Source: Rhodopseudomonas pentothenatexigens
Lineage (GTDB): Bacteria; Pseudomonadota; Alphaproteobacteria; Rhizobiales; Xanthobacteraceae
Length of the DNA stretch: 64,000 nucleotides
Direction: 5' to 3'
NCBI RefSeq assembly: GCF_900218015.1
Contig: NZ_UFQQ01000023.1
Coordinates: 19,795 to 83,794 of the forward strand
In this document: positions 18,377 to 27,624 of the stretch, piece by piece
How the letters are laid out: the number at the start of each line of letters is the position of its first letter
How positions within the stretch are numbered: the first letter of the stretch is position 1
The notes under the pieces: model-generated
Told to the model about the DNA's origin: nothing
What the model saw: only the letters and a program-made list of their open reading frames with translations
The model's database searches: none
Translations under genes and position numbers: made by a program

Positions 18377-19078
18377 TCAGCTCGGGCGAATGCCGGTCAG
18401 GAAAAGTCGGACGGCCAGGCGAAGCTGCCGGTCGCGGTTCTTCTGGTCGATCGGAATTCCGAACATCGTCAACCGGGTCAGCGGACCGACCACGATGTTG
18501 AGAAAGGTTTCGGCCGCCACCGTGGCGTCGAGGACCTGCACCAGCCCCTGCTCGTTGAGATGATCGAACAGGTGCGCCAGCGTCGAGACCGCGCGCCCCC
18601 AGCCTTCCTCGTGGGCGAGCCTGGCCAGATCGGGAAAGTTCGCCGCCTGAAACGACAGCGTGCGCATGATCGCGGTCACTTCCGGTGTCGTCCCGATGTC
18701 CTGGACCTGCCGGCCGATCCCCACGAACCAGGCCTCGAGCGATACGCTCGACGGATTGGTCCGACGCTCCTCGACGCCCTGCGACAATGGCGCCAGCCAG
18801 CGTCCGATTTCGCGGCGAAGCGCGGCCTCGAACAGCCCACGCTTGTCGGTATACCGGGAATACACGGTCAGCTTGGAGACACGCGCCTCCTCGGCCACAG
18901 CATCGATCGTGGTGGCGTCGAATCCCCGCTCCATGAACAGGCGAGTGGCGACGTCGAGCAGCCGAAGATCGCGCTGAAGAGCGGCGGTTCGGGTCGGGCG
19001 TCCTCCGCGAGATTTGGCAGCGCGCGCTTTTGCAGCGGTCTTCTTCGCTGCGGATTTCATCGTTCGGGTTGTCTCCAT
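18377..19078 (-). CDS. TetR/AcrR-family transcriptional regulator
   Basis: A regulator of about 233 aa. A Lys/Ala-rich leader (SAAKKTAAKARAAKSRGGRP) precedes the TetR helix-turn-helix at about residues 35-85: LLDVATRLFMERGFDATTIDAVAEEARVSKLTVYSRYTDK. The ligand domain resembles the AefR-like group. The start is uncertain: ATG 19078 is annotated, but ATG 19060 has GGAG 11 nt upstream and may be the real start. The interrupted palindrome GAACG-TTAT-CGTTC about 170 bp upstream could be its operator. It may control itself, the PepSY gene downstream or the divergent coiled-coil gene. Confidence 0.85.
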   Translation of the reverse strand: METTRTMKSAAKKTAAKARAAKSRGGRPTRTAALQRDLRLLDVATRLFMERGFDATTIDAVAEEARVSKLTVYSRYTDKRGLFEAALRREIGRWLAPLSQGVEERRTNPSSVSLEAWFVGIGRQVQDIGTTPEVTAIMRTLSFQAANFPDLARLAHEEGWGRAVSTLAHLFDHLNEQGLVQVLDATVAAETFLNIVVGPLTRLTMFGIPIDQKNRDRQLRLAVRLFLTGIRPS

Positions 19079-19244
19079 TTGCGACAATCTGCGGCATTAT
19101 ACCCTTGTCCGGCATCCAAGCCATGCCGGGTGCGGATGTTCCATTGGATAAGCCGTACGACTTCATACCCGCCGCACGGCTCGAGCATGTCATCGCCTGA
19201 ATGTCCCCGCTGTCCGGGAACTCCCCATCGACATCGGCATAACA

Positions 19245-19258
19245 GAACGTTATCGTTC
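19245..19258. promoter_or_regulatory. Interrupted palindrome GAACG-N4-CGTTC
   Basis: GAACG (19245-19249) and CGTTC (19254-19258) flank TTAT in the gap between the TetR gene and the divergent coiled-coil gene. The size suits a TetR dimer site. A related TATCGTT core also occurs on the minus strand near 18247-18258, upstream of the PepSY gene. Confidence 0.4.
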
Positions 19259-19343
19259 CATTTAGTGACTGCGTCGGAATATCCCGGAAGGCGGCGTACC
19301 CTGGTGCCCCGCCCGTCCCTGCCCAGCCGAAAGCGCGAACGAC

Positions 19344-19937
19344 ATGGATGCAAGCGTCAGCACGTGTGACGAAGTGGTTTGGATCAAGCGCAAGCGCGAC
19401 GAGATCGACATGCTCGTATCGTCGCTGCACGGATGGGCGGCGCATCTGGACGACGACGGCCGAATCCAGGCGCATCGCACCGTCGCCGAACTGCTCTCCA
19501 TCCGCACCGTGTTCGCCGAGCGACTGGACGCGCTGTCGTCGCGGCGTGCCATCCCGCCGGAGATCGCCGAAGTCACCGTTGCCCGGTTGTCGAAAGAGTG
19601 GAGCAAGGCGCACGGCGAAATCCGCTCGTTCCTGCTGGCCCGATCGGACGGCGTTTCCGAGCCCCGCCAGGATCCCACCGAGGTCACGACCAGTAGCAAG
19701 GCGGCGATCGAAGCTGCGCTGAGCAAGCTCCAGGAGGAATCCCAGGCGCAGGTCGACCAGGCCAAGCGTGAACTCGATGAAATCGTCGGGCGGATCGCCT
19801 CCGAACAGGTCAGGCTCGGAACGTTCTCGACCGCCAGCGACAAGGCGCTGAAGTCGATCAAGGCGCACTTCGAAAAGACGCGACAGCTGCACGAGCGAAC
19901 GTGGCAGAGTATCGCTGCGATCGTCAGCGAGATGTGA
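19344..19937 (+). CDS. Hypothetical coiled-coil protein
   Basis: A 197-aa protein without a recognised family. It has no signal peptide or membrane segment. It is helical and charged throughout, with a likely coiled coil at about residues 115-160 (KAAIEALSKLQEESQAQ-like, QAKRELDEIVGRIASEQVRL) and a central Pro/Thr linker (EPRQDPTEVTTSS). The ATG at 19344 has only a weak ribosome site. It stands alone between a divergent TetR gene and the convergent Mrp operon. No function is proposed. Confidence 0.6.
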   Translation: MDASVSTCDEVVWIKRKRDEIDMLVSSLHGWAAHLDDDGRIQAHRTVAELLSIRTVFAERLDALSSRRAIPPEIAEVTVARLSKEWSKAHGEIRSFLLARSDGVSEPRQDPTEVTTSSKAAIEAALSKLQEESQAQVDQAKRELDEIVGRIASEQVRLGTFSTASDKALKSIKAHFEKTRQLHERTWQSIAAIVSEM

Positions 19938-20011
19938 TCACGGCGGACGCCTGCGACGATCCGCAGGTGTCGCGGCGCATCCCATCGATAGTTTCAGCCA
20001 TGACGTGACAG

Positions 20012-20030
20012 GTCCGCCAGACGGACTTTT
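20012..20030 (+). terminator. Short stem followed by T-run
   Basis: GTCCG (20012-20016) and CGGAC (20022-20026) flank a 5-nt loop and are followed by TTTT (20027-20030). It lies 75 nt after the coiled-coil gene and before the convergent mrpG stop. A second stem, CCTGCG/CGCAGG, is at 19950-19967. The stem is short, so it is only a candidate terminator. Confidence 0.4.
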
Positions 20031-20051
20031 CGTCGCGGCTTTCGCCGGCCC

Positions 20052-20459
20052 TCACCCGCCGTCGGGCATCCGCTTGGCCTTGGCACCCGCGTCGGCACCG
20101 TCGGCGCGCCTCGGATAGGTCGCCCACTCTCCCCCGTCCGCAGGCCGCGGCAGGCTCTTGTGCAGACTGCGGCTGCGCAGCAAATACGCCTTGGCGATCA
20201 TATGGGCGGCGATCGGCGCGGTCAGGAACAGGAACACCGAGATCATCAGTTCGTGCAGCGACGCTGCACCGCGCAGCAGCGCGAAGTACAGCATCGAGGC
20301 GATCAGCAGCGATCCGATCCCGAGCGTGGTCGATTTGGTCGGCGCATGCAGGCGGCGCATCAGATCCGGCAGCTTCACCAGGCCGAACGACCCGACCAGC
20401 AGGAAGAAGGCGCCGATCAGGATCAGCGCGGAGACCAGGATTTCGCTCGCCCAGATCAT
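20052..20459 (-). CDS. mrpG: Mrp-type Na+/H+ antiporter subunit G
   Basis: A 135-aa small subunit of the multi-protein monovalent cation/proton antiporter. Three membrane helices are visible (ILVSALILIGAFFLLVGSFGL; LGIGSLLIASMLYFALL; LMISVFLFLTAPIAAHMIAKA), with the MrpG motif LPDLMRRLHAPTKSTTLG between the first two. The C-terminal 40 residues are hydrophilic and Asp/Lys-rich. It is the last gene of the operon, 4 nt after mrpF. Alternative names are PhaG and MnhG. Confidence 0.93.
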   Translation of the reverse strand: MIWASEILVSALILIGAFFLLVGSFGLVKLPDLMRRLHAPTKSTTLGIGSLLIASMLYFALLRGAASLHELMISVFLFLTAPIAAHMIAKAYLLRSRSLHKSLPRPADGGEWATYPRRADGADAGAKAKRMPDGG

Positions 20460-20463
20460 CGCC

Positions 20464-20733
20464 CTACTCGATCACATTACCGCGCAGCAGATACTTGCAG
20501 AACGCGATGGTCGTCAGAAAGCCGACCGCCACGAACAGCAGCGCCACTTCGAAATACAGGGTAGTCCCGAACCAGATTCCGATCACCACCACCAGGCCGA
20601 TGGTGTTGATCACCAGCGTGTCGAGCGCCAGGATGCGGTCGAGCACGTCCGGTCCCTTGGCGAGCCGGTACAGGTTGAGCAGCGCCGACACCGCAATGGC
20701 GCCGATCGCGACCAGGCACGCCGTCTGGATCAT
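20464..20733 (-). CDS. mrpF: Mrp-type Na+/H+ antiporter subunit F
   Basis: An 89-aa membrane subunit with three predicted helices (ACLVAIGAIAVSALLNLYRL; TLVINTIGLVVVIGIWF; EVALLFVAVGFLTTIAFCKYL). The MrpF signature KGPDVLDRILALDTL lies between helices 1 and 2. The ATG at 20733 overlaps the mrpE stop in ATGA, showing translational coupling. Confidence 0.93.
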   Translation of the reverse strand: MIQTACLVAIGAIAVSALLNLYRLAKGPDVLDRILALDTLVINTIGLVVVIGIWFGTTLYFEVALLFVAVGFLTTIAFCKYLLRGNVIE

Positions 20734-21218
20734 CCGAAGATCTCCTTCAGTCGTCGTTCGTAGCGGCTCTTGATCCGGCTCACGACCTCGTCCGGATCGG
20801 TGGTGTGCAGGCAGTGCACCAGGATGGCGCTGCCGTCGGCCGACAGGTCGGCGCTGACCGTTCCCGGCGTCATGGTGATGGTCCCCGCCAGCAGCACAAT
20901 CGCCTCGCGCGAGGTGATGTCCAACGGGATCACCACGAACTGCGCCCGCAGGCTGGCGTTGGAACGCAGCAGCACCCAATACGCCACCTGAACGTTGGAG
21001 ACGACGATGTCCCACAGCACCACCGCCGCGTAGCCGATCAACTTGTGCGGCCGCCGCAGCACGGGGCGGGACGGCCAATACGGGCTGGTGAGCAGCGGCA
21101 CCACGAGTCCAAGCAGCAGCCCGAACACCACGCTGCCGAGCGACATCGAATTGATCAACGCGATCCAGACCACGGTGATCACCAGCGACAGCGCAGGATG
21201 TGGCAGCAGCCTGGTCAC
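20730..21218 (-). CDS. mrpE: Mrp-type Na+/H+ antiporter subunit E
   Basis: A 162-aa membrane subunit. It begins with a hydrophobic segment (LSLVITVVWIALINSMSLGSVVFGLLLGLVVPLL-like), and later shows the conserved region YAAVVLWDIVVSNVQVAYWVL and IVLLAGTITMTPGTVSADLS, typical of MrpE/MnhE. Translation starts at GTG 21218, overlapping the mrpD stop in GTGA. The next subunit overlaps its stop by 4 nt. Confidence 0.93.
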   Translation of the reverse strand: MTRLLPHPALSLVITVVWIALINSMSLGSVVFGLLLGLVVPLLTSPYWPSRPVLRRPHKLIGYAAVVLWDIVVSNVQVAYWVLLRSNASLRAQFVVIPLDITSREAIVLLAGTITMTPGTVSADLSADGSAILVHCLHTTDPDEVVSRIKSRYERRLKEIFG

Positions 21219-22756
21219 GGTCGCATCCTCCCCGACTGCGCCACCGCGGTGGGGTTGACCGCGTCGACATAAGCTCCGACGTCGAGCGTCTGCCGCGCCG
21301 TCGCGGTGAGCTCGCGGTCGAGCGGGCCGGCGAACAGCGCCAGCAACACGGTCGCGGCGAGCAGAGCGGCCACCACCACGGCCGGCACCGTGATCGATGC
21401 CGCCGCCGCGCCGTGTGCGGGCGCCGGACGCCGGGGGTCGGCCTTCCAGAACAGCGTGCTGCCGGCACGCGCGAACCCGACGATCACCAGAAGGCTGGAG
21501 CCCAGCAGCACCGTCCAGCTCGCGGTTCCAAGCGGCGCGCTCCAGGTCGCGTTCAGGATCAGCAGCTTGCCGACGAAGCCCGACAACGGCGGCATGCCGG
21601 TCATCGCGATCGCCGCGGCGAAGAACAGCGCGGCGAGCAGCGGCAGCCGCGGCGATGCCGGCGCCGCGACCAGCCGGTCGCCGTGGCGACCGCGCTCCGC
21701 CACGATCAGATCGGCGATCAGGAACAGCGCTGCGCCGCTCAAAGTGCTGTGCAGCAGGTAGTACAGGCCGGCCGAGAACCCGGCCTGGTCGAACAGGCCG
21801 ATCGCCAGCAGCAGCGATCCCATCGACCACACGATCGAGAAGCCGACCGTGGCGAGCAGAGTCGTGCTTCCCAGCACGCCGATCGCGCCCAGCACCAGCG
21901 TCGCCAGCGCCGCCGGCATCAGCCACGGCGCAGCGATGTCGGCCGCCGCGCCGGCTCCGGCTCCGAACACCACGGTGTAGATCCGAATGATCGAATACGC
22001 GCCGACCTTGGTCATCATCATGAACAGCGCCGCCACCGGCCCGGCCGCTGCGGCATAGGCAGACGGCAGCCACCATTGCAGCGGCACCAGCGCGGCCTTC
22101 AGCGCGAACACCAGCAACAGCAGCAGCGCCCCGACCCGCAGCAAGGCCTCGTCACCGGCGGCGACGTTGCCGACCTTGCTGGCCAGATCGGCGATGTTGA
22201 GCGTGCCGGTCACGGCGTAGATCAGCCCGACCGCGAACAGAAACAGCGTCGATCCGACCAGATTGATCGCGACGTAGAGGAAGCCGGCGCGCATCCGTCG
22301 CTCGCCGCCGCCGTGCAGCAGCAGCCCGTAGGACGCGATCAACATGATCTCGAAGAACACGAACAGGTTGAAGACGTCGCCGGTGAGAAACGCTCCGTTC
22401 AGCCCCATCACCTGAAACTGGAACAGCGGATGAAAGTGGCGGCCGCGTCGATCCCACCCGGCCAGCGCGTAGATCACCACCGCCACGGCGAGCAACGCGG
22501 TGAGCAGCAGCATCGTCGCCGACAAACGGTCGAGCACCAGCACGATGCCGAACGGCGCCGGCCAGTCCCCCAGCCGGTAGCTCACCGGAGGGCCGCCGGC
22601 CGCCTCGACATACAGCCAGGCGGCGATGCCGAGCGACAGCACCGCAGCGCCGACCGAAACGGCCCGCTGGCCGGCGAGATCGTGGCGCATCGCCAGGATC
22701 AGGAACGCCGCGACCACGGCAGGCACCAGGATCGGCGCGATGATCCAGTCGCTCAT
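21215..22756 (-). CDS. mrpD: Mrp-type Na+/H+ antiporter subunit D
   Basis: A 513-aa polytopic subunit related to complex I NuoM/NuoN and probably part of the proton pathway. Many hydrophobic helices are seen. The antiporter core includes NAFLTGDVFNLFVFFEIMLIASYGLLL, with the conserved glutamate in helix 5, and FALKAALVPLQWWLPSAYAAA with the helix 7 lysine; also FMMMTKVGAYSIIRIY. It overlaps mrpC and mrpE by 4 nt each. Confidence 0.94.
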   Translation of the reverse strand: MSDWIIAPILVPAVVAAFLILAMRHDLAGQRAVSVGAAVLSLGIAAWLYVEAAGGPPVSYRLGDWPAPFGIVLVLDRLSATMLLLTALLAVAVVIYALAGWDRRGRHFHPLFQFQVMGLNGAFLTGDVFNLFVFFEIMLIASYGLLLHGGGERRMRAGFLYVAINLVGSTLFLFAVGLIYAVTGTLNIADLASKVGNVAAGDEALLRVGALLLLLVFALKAALVPLQWWLPSAYAAAAGPVAALFMMMTKVGAYSIIRIYTVVFGAGAGAAADIAAPWLMPAALATLVLGAIGVLGSTTLLATVGFSIVWSMGSLLLAIGLFDQAGFSAGLYYLLHSTLSGAALFLIADLIVAERGRHGDRLVAAPASPRLPLLAALFFAAAIAMTGMPPLSGFVGKLLILNATWSAPLGTASWTVLLGSSLLVIVGFARAGSTLFWKADPRRPAPAHGAAAASITVPAVVVAALLAATVLLALFAGPLDRELTATARQTLDVGAYVDAVNPTAVAQSGRMRP

Positions 22757-23121
22757 CGATCCGCTCCCGGCGGGTGAAGGTCGCGATGCTGGTCGGCCGC
22801 CGCGCTGGTCTCGACCCGCTCGGTGCCGGTCTCGAGAAAGCCGCGGAGCGCCAGCACCACCACCAGCGCGGTCATGCCGAACGAAATCACGATCGCGGTG
22901 AGCACCAGCGCCTGCGGCAGCGGATCGGTGTAGCCGGCCGCTCCGCTGCCGATGATCGGCGCCCGATCGATCGCCAGCCGCCCCATCGCGAACAGGAACA
23001 GGTTGACCGCATAGGTCAGGAAGGTGGTGCCGATGATCACCGGGAAGCTGTGCCGGGACAGCACCAGGTACAGGCCGACCATCGTCAGTACACCGATTGC
23101 GCTCGCGACCAGCAGCTCCAT
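22753..23121 (-). CDS. mrpC: Mrp-type Na+/H+ antiporter subunit C
   Basis: A 122-aa NuoK-like subunit with three helices (LLVASAIGVLTMVGLYLVLS; FPVIIGTTFLTYAVNLFLFAMG; ALVLTAIVISFGMTALVVVLAL). DPLPQALVLTAIVI is the MrpC/MnhC signature. The ATG at 23121 lies 1 nt after the stop of the large subunit, and the stop overlaps mrpD in ATGA. Confidence 0.94.
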   Translation of the reverse strand: MELLVASAIGVLTMVGLYLVLSRHSFPVIIGTTFLTYAVNLFLFAMGRLAIDRAPIIGSGAAGYTDPLPQALVLTAIVISFGMTALVVVLALRGFLETGTERVETSAAADQHRDLHPPGADR

Positions 23122-23122
23122 C

Positions 23123-25999
23123 TCAGCTCTCCGCAGGTGCGGCTGCTGGCGCCGTCGGCCGCGCCGCGGCTCGCGGCGGGAATGGAATGTCGGACGGACC
23201 TTCCGGCACCGGTCTGCGGTCGGCGCGGTATTCGACACGCGAGATCTGCGACAACGACAGGAAGACGGTGCCGACCACGGCAAGAAACACGCCGACGTCG
23301 AACAACAGGGCTGTGGCGAGTTCGACCTCGCCGATCAGCGGGACCGGGACGTAGACGAAGTAGCTGGTCAGGAACGGCCGGCCGAACAAGAAGGCGCCGA
23401 TGCCGGTGGCGGCAGCGATCAGCACGCCGGCGCCGAGCAGGCGATGCCCGTCGATATGGCGCTGCTCGGAGCTCCAGGCATAGCCGCTCGCCATGAACTG
23501 CATGATGATCGCGGTGGCGACCACGAGGCCGGCGATGAAGCCGCCGCCGGGCTGGTTGTGACCGCGCAGGAAGATGTAGATGCCGACGGTGATCGCCAGC
23601 GGCAGCAGCACGCGGGTGGCCACCACCAGCATCAGCGGGTGCGCGTCGCCGGATTCGAGCCGTTGCCGCATCTTGTCCAGGCGCCGTGCCGCCGCGCCTT
23701 CGAACGCGCTGCTGAGCAGCGCGAAGATCACCAGCGCGGCGATGCACAGCACGATGATCTCGCCGAACGTGTCGAAGCCGCGGAAGTCGACCAGGATGAC
23801 GTTGACCACGTTGGTGCCGCCACCGCTCGGCTTGGATTCGGCGAGATGGAAGTCGGAGATCGAAGCGCCGTCGCGGGTCATCACCGCGAACGCCAGCCCC
23901 GCCGCCGCCAAACCGCCGACAGCGGCAATCACTGCGTTGATCCATTTGCGGACCGAGCTGGTCTCCGGCGGGGTGATCTTCGGCAGCAGATTGAGCGCGA
24001 GCAGCAGCAGGATGGTGGTCACCACCTCGACCGAGATCTGGGTCAGCGCGAGATCGGGCGCGGAGAACTGCATGAAGGTGAGCGAAACGATCAGTCCGAC
24101 CACGCTCGACAGGATCAGCGTCACCAGGCGGTGGACGTGAAACGCCATCACGCCGAGACTCGCCACCACCAGCAGCGCCCATCCCACCGCTGCCGGCAGG
24201 TTGATCGGCAGCATCGCCCGACCACCGGCGGCGTGATTGCCGCCGGTGAAGCCGACTGCGCCGACCACCAGCACGGTCAGGATGATCGCCGCAAGATAGC
24301 GCGGCAGCGATTCGCCATGCAGCCTGCGGACGATCCAGCGCGCCGCGCGGGCGCTGGCTGCGATCGTGACCTCGAACATCGTCTTGGCCTCGGGGCGCGG
24401 CAGCAGGCCGCGCAGCCTGTCGAGCGGAGCATGCGCCCACAGCAGCAGAAGACCGCCGGCCAGCGCGATCACGCTCATCAGCAGCGGCAGCGTCAGCCCG
24501 TGCCAGATCGCCAGCGGCTCGAACCGCAGCGGCATCGGGCCGACCACCGCCTGCGCGGTGCGCTGGACCAGCCCGCCGGCGACGAACTGCGGCCACAGCC
24601 CGATCGCCAGCACCGGCACCACCAGAGCCGCGACCGGCGCCCACAGTCCGACCGACGGATCGTGCGGCGTGCCGGCGGCATAGGTGTGGCGCCGGCCGAG
24701 ATAGGTCGCGAACGCCAGCCGCGCCGAATACGCCGCCGACAGCAGGGCCCCGACCGTCGCCGCGACCGGGACGATCCAGGCCTGTCCCATCGCCTCGGTG
24801 TCGACCGCGGCCTGAAGCATCATCTCCTTCGACAGAAAGCCGTTGAACAGCGGCACGCCGGCCATCGCAGCGGCGGCGATCAGCGCAAGCACCGCCGAGA
24901 TCGGCATCACCCGCAGCAAACCGCCGAGCCGGCGAATGTCGCGGACGCCGGTCTCGTGGTCGACGATGCCGGCGCTCATGAACAGCGCCGCCTTGAAGGT
25001 GGCGTGATTGAGAATATGGAAAACGCAGGCGATCACTGCGTATTCGGTGCCGAAGCCGAGCAGCATCACCATCAGGCCGAGATGGCTGACCGTCGAATGC
25101 GCCAGGATCGCCTTGAGGTCGGTCTTGAACAACGCGATCCAGGCGCCGACCAGCATCGTCACCAGCCCGGTGGCGGTGACGATCGCGAACCACCAGTCGG
25201 TGCCGGCGAGCACCGGCCACAGCCGCGCCAGCAGGAATACCCCGGCCTTCACCATCGTGGCGGAGTGTAGATAGGCCGACACCGGCGTCGGCGCCGCCAT
25301 CGCGTGCGGCAGCCAGAAATGAAACGGAAACTGCGCCGATTTGGTGAAGGCGGCGCCGAGCACCAGCAGCAGGATCGGGACGTACAGCGGCGATGCCTTG
25401 ACCACGTCGCCGCGCTGCAGGATCTCGGTCAGCTGATACGAGCCGGCGGCCTGCCCGAGCAGCAGCATGCCGGCCATCAGCAGCAGCCCGCCGCCGCCCG
25501 TCACCACCAGCGCCATCCGCGCGCCCTGTCGTGCCTCCGGCGTGTGGTACCAATAGCCGATCAGCAGGAACGAACTGAGGCTGGTCAGCTCCCAGAACAC
25601 CGTCAGCAGCAGCACGTTGTCGCTGATCACGATGCCGAGCATCGCGCCTTGAAACAGCAGCAGGAAGGCGAAGAACCGTCCCGGCGAGTCGTCGCGCCCG
25701 AGATAGAAGCCGGCATAGACGACGACCAGCACGCCGATGATCAGGATCAATGCGGCGAAGAACAGGCCGAGGCCGTCGAGGAAGAACCGGAACGACAGGC
25801 CGAGCCCCGGCACCCAGTCGCCGCCGCTGCGGATCGTCGCCCCGTCGAACACCGCGGGCGCACTGGCCATCAGCAGCGCCAGCGACGCCAGACTGACCGC
25901 GACGGTCACCGCGGTACACAGGTTCCGGCCGGAGCGGACGGCGAGCGGCGGCAGGACCGCACCGGCCAGCGGAATCAGAGCGATCAGGGCAAGATGCAT
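23123..25999 (-). CDS. mrpA: Mrp-type Na+/H+ antiporter fused subunits A and B
   Basis: A 958-aa subunit and first gene of the operon. The N-terminal part (about 1-500) is NuoL-like: FWELTSLSSFLLIGYWYHTPEARQGA, FTKSAQFPFHFWLPHAMAAPTPVSAYLHSATMVKAGVFLL, LAHSTVSHLGLMVMLLG. The C-terminal part, after about residue 750, contains MrpB: LLPLAITVGIYIFLRGHNQPGGGFIAGLVVATAIIMQFMASG. The end is Pro/Ala-rich and hydrophilic. Such A-B fusions are known in rhizobial PhaAB-type systems. GAGGATC precedes the ATG at 25999. The six cistrons encode all seven subunits needed for Na+ or K+/H+ exchange, pH homeostasis and salt tolerance. Confidence 0.94.
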   Translation of the reverse strand: MHLALIALIPLAGAVLPPLAVRSGRNLCTAVTVAVSLASLALLMASAPAVFDGATIRSGGDWVPGLGLSFRFFLDGLGLFFAALILIIGVLVVVYAGFYLGRDDSPGRFFAFLLLFQGAMLGIVISDNVLLLTVFWELTSLSSFLLIGYWYHTPEARQGARMALVVTGGGGLLLMAGMLLLGQAAGSYQLTEILQRGDVVKASPLYVPILLLVLGAAFTKSAQFPFHFWLPHAMAAPTPVSAYLHSATMVKAGVFLLARLWPVLAGTDWWFAIVTATGLVTMLVGAWIALFKTDLKAILAHSTVSHLGLMVMLLGFGTEYAVIACVFHILNHATFKAALFMSAGIVDHETGVRDIRRLGGLLRVMPISAVLALIAAAAMAGVPLFNGFLSKEMMLQAAVDTEAMGQAWIVPVAATVGALLSAAYSARLAFATYLGRRHTYAAGTPHDPSVGLWAPVAALVVPVLAIGLWPQFVAGGLVQRTAQAVVGPMPLRFEPLAIWHGLTLPLLMSVIALAGGLLLLWAHAPLDRLRGLLPRPEAKTMFEVTIAASARAARWIVRRLHGESLPRYLAAIILTVLVVGAVGFTGGNHAAGGRAMLPINLPAAVGWALLVVASLGVMAFHVHRLVTLILSSVVGLIVSLTFMQFSAPDLALTQISVEVVTTILLLLALNLLPKITPPETSSVRKWINAVIAAVGGLAAAGLAFAVMTRDGASISDFHLAESKPSGGGTNVVNVILVDFRGFDTFGEIIVLCIAALVIFALLSSAFEGAAARRLDKMRQRLESGDAHPLMLVVATRVLLPLAITVGIYIFLRGHNQPGGGFIAGLVVATAIIMQFMASGYAWSSEQRHIDGHRLLGAGVLIAAATGIGAFLFGRPFLTSYFVYVPVPLIGEVELATALLFDVGVFLAVVGTVFLSLSQISRVEYRADRRPVPEGPSDIPFPPRAAARPTAPAAAPAES

Positions 26000-26231
26000 C
26001 GGCGCCGATCCTCGCGATGTCAGGCGTCGGCTCGGAGATCGCCCGGCACCACCCCGTCGTCAATGCAGCATGCAGCGTACAGTGTCGATCCGATCGATAG
26101 CAATGAACCATACCCCCGGCGGTGTCACCGAGAGCTCGACGGTGTCCCATCGAAGCGATGATCCGGCATCATCGCCGCCCTCGGACGCGATCGGAACGCG
26201 GCATATGGGCGCGGTCGGCCCGATGCGCGCC

Positions 26232-27071
26232 TCAGTGATACAAAAACAGGGCACACGGCGGATTCGCGACCAGCTCATCCGTGGTCGAACCGAACAACGC
26301 CTCGCGGAACCCGCGGCGCCCGTAGGCGCCCATCACCAGGGTGCCGACCTTGCGATCGGCGACCATCAGCCGGATCGCTTCCGACGGCTCGACGCCGGAG
26401 GCGAGCGGACGGGAGTCCGACTGGTAGCCGTGAACCCGCAGATACGATGCTGCAGCCGCACAATTGCGTGCGGCAGCCTCCTCGTTCCGATCGACCGCCG
26501 CGACCACGATCCGCTGATCGGCGCCGAGGCCGAGCAGCACGAACATCTGCAGCGCGCGCATCGCCGCGATGCTGCCGTCGTAAGCGATCAGCACCTCCTC
26601 GCCCTCCGGCAACGCATCCGGACAGACGATCATCGGCCGCGGCGTCCGCAGCAGCAGCTTCGCCAGCACCTCCGACAGCGGCTCGTCGAGGTCGCCGCCG
26701 TAGCCGGTGTCGTGACCGGCCACGACCAGATCCCGGGTCTCGCTGGCGAGCTGGAAGGCGTCGAGCGGATCGCCCTCGAACGCCAGCCATTCGAACGCGA
26801 GGCCGCGGCCCCTGCATTCCTGCTCGAACGCCTCGTGCAGGCGTTGCTGCGCGTCCTCCGCCTGGCGTTTCAGCTCCTGCTCGAGCTGGGCCTGATAGGC
26901 CGAGGTCCCGATCCCGCCGAGCATCGGGGTTTCGATCGTCGAGGGATCGAGCCCGGCGAGCCCTGCCAATTCTGTCCCGGTCCGCTGCACCAGGTTGAAC
27001 GCATAGCGCCGCGCCGCGACCGACGAGGCGGTCTGACCGAGCAGGATCAAGGTGCGTTTGAGCATGGACAT
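26232..27071 (-). CDS. Tandem universal stress protein (UspA family)
   Basis: A 279-aa protein with two Usp folds. Domain 1 begins KRTLILLGQTASSVAARRYAFNL; its middle has LVVAGHD. Domain 2 begins EEVLIAYDGSIAAMRALQMFVLLG and ends with a complete ATP-binding signature G-x2-G-x9-G-S/T in LVMGAYGRRGFREALFGST. Domain 1 lacks this motif, as is common in tandem Usps. GGGAGAG lies 6 nt before the ATG at 27071 (a second ATG is at 27065). It follows the cyo operon by 157 bp on the same strand and lies upstream of the Mrp operon, a grouping that suggests respiratory or energy stress. Confidence 0.88.
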   Translation of the reverse strand: MSMLKRTLILLGQTASSVAARRYAFNLVQRTGTELAGLAGLDPSTIETPMLGGIGTSAYQAQLEQELKRQAEDAQQRLHEAFEQECRGRGLAFEWLAFEGDPLDAFQLASETRDLVVAGHDTGYGGDLDEPLSEVLAKLLLRTPRPMIVCPDALPEGEEVLIAYDGSIAAMRALQMFVLLGLGADQRIVVAAVDRNEEAAARNCAAAASYLRVHGYQSDSRPLASGVEPSEAIRLMVADRKVGTLVMGAYGRRGFREALFGSTTDELVANPPCALFLYH

Positions 27072-27228
27072 CCGACTCTCCCGTGTCGCTGCGTGCCCAT
27101 CGCGCATGATCACCGCAACGAAGGCTCGCCGGCGGAACATGCCTTGCGGATCGCGCTCGCACCACGTCGATCGGCGATCGGTTGGGCGGCATTGTGTCGC
27201 GCGGGCGTGGATGCGAACGGCAGCCCCG

Positions 27229-27624
27229 TCACCCGCCCGTCCGCATGAAGTGCTCCATCGGCATCATGTTGTGATTGAGGTGACCCATGATCCAGATCGA
27301 ACCGCCGACCACCAGCAGCACGATCAGGCTGCCGAAAGCCAGCGCCATGACGTTGTTGGTATTGTCCGGCCCCGTAGTGATGTGCAGGAAGAACACCAGC
27401 TGAACACCCATCTGGGCGATCGCCAGCACCGCGATCGCCACCGGAATGCTCGGCTGCCACACCAGGTCGGTGCCGGCGACGAAGAACGAGGCTGCGGTGA
27501 GCAGCACCGACAGCCCGAGCCCGGCACCATAGCCGAGCAGCCGCGGGCCGATGCGAACTTCTTCCTCGTCGCCGGGCGCGACATCGTATGGCTCGCCGTC
27601 GCGGCCGGTTCGCTGCTCACTCAT
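27229..27624 (-). CDS. cyoD: Cytochrome bo3-type quinol oxidase subunit IV
   Basis: A 131-aa small subunit, last gene of the cyo operon. Three helices are predicted (LLGYGAGLGLSVLLTAASFFV; IPVAIAVLAIAQMGVQLVFFLHI; MALAFGSLIVLLVVGGSIWIM). The VQLVFFLHI segment and the ending MGHLNHNMMPME fit CyoD. A longer acidic N-terminus (DVAPGDEEEVRIG) precedes helix 1. The start overlaps the cyoC stop in ATGA. Confidence 0.92.
   Translation of the reverse strand: MSEQRTGRDGEPYDVAPGDEEEVRIGPRLLGYGAGLGLSVLLTAASFFVAGTDLVWQPSIPVAIAVLAIAQMGVQLVFFLHITTGPDNTNNVMALAFGSLIVLLVVGGSIWIMGHLNHNMMPMEHFMRTGG

Noticed and set aside
23085..26150. A minus-strand open frame of about 1021 codons in another frame over mrpA
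   Set aside because: The mrpAB frame has complete family motifs and operon overlaps; this one is a frame shadow.
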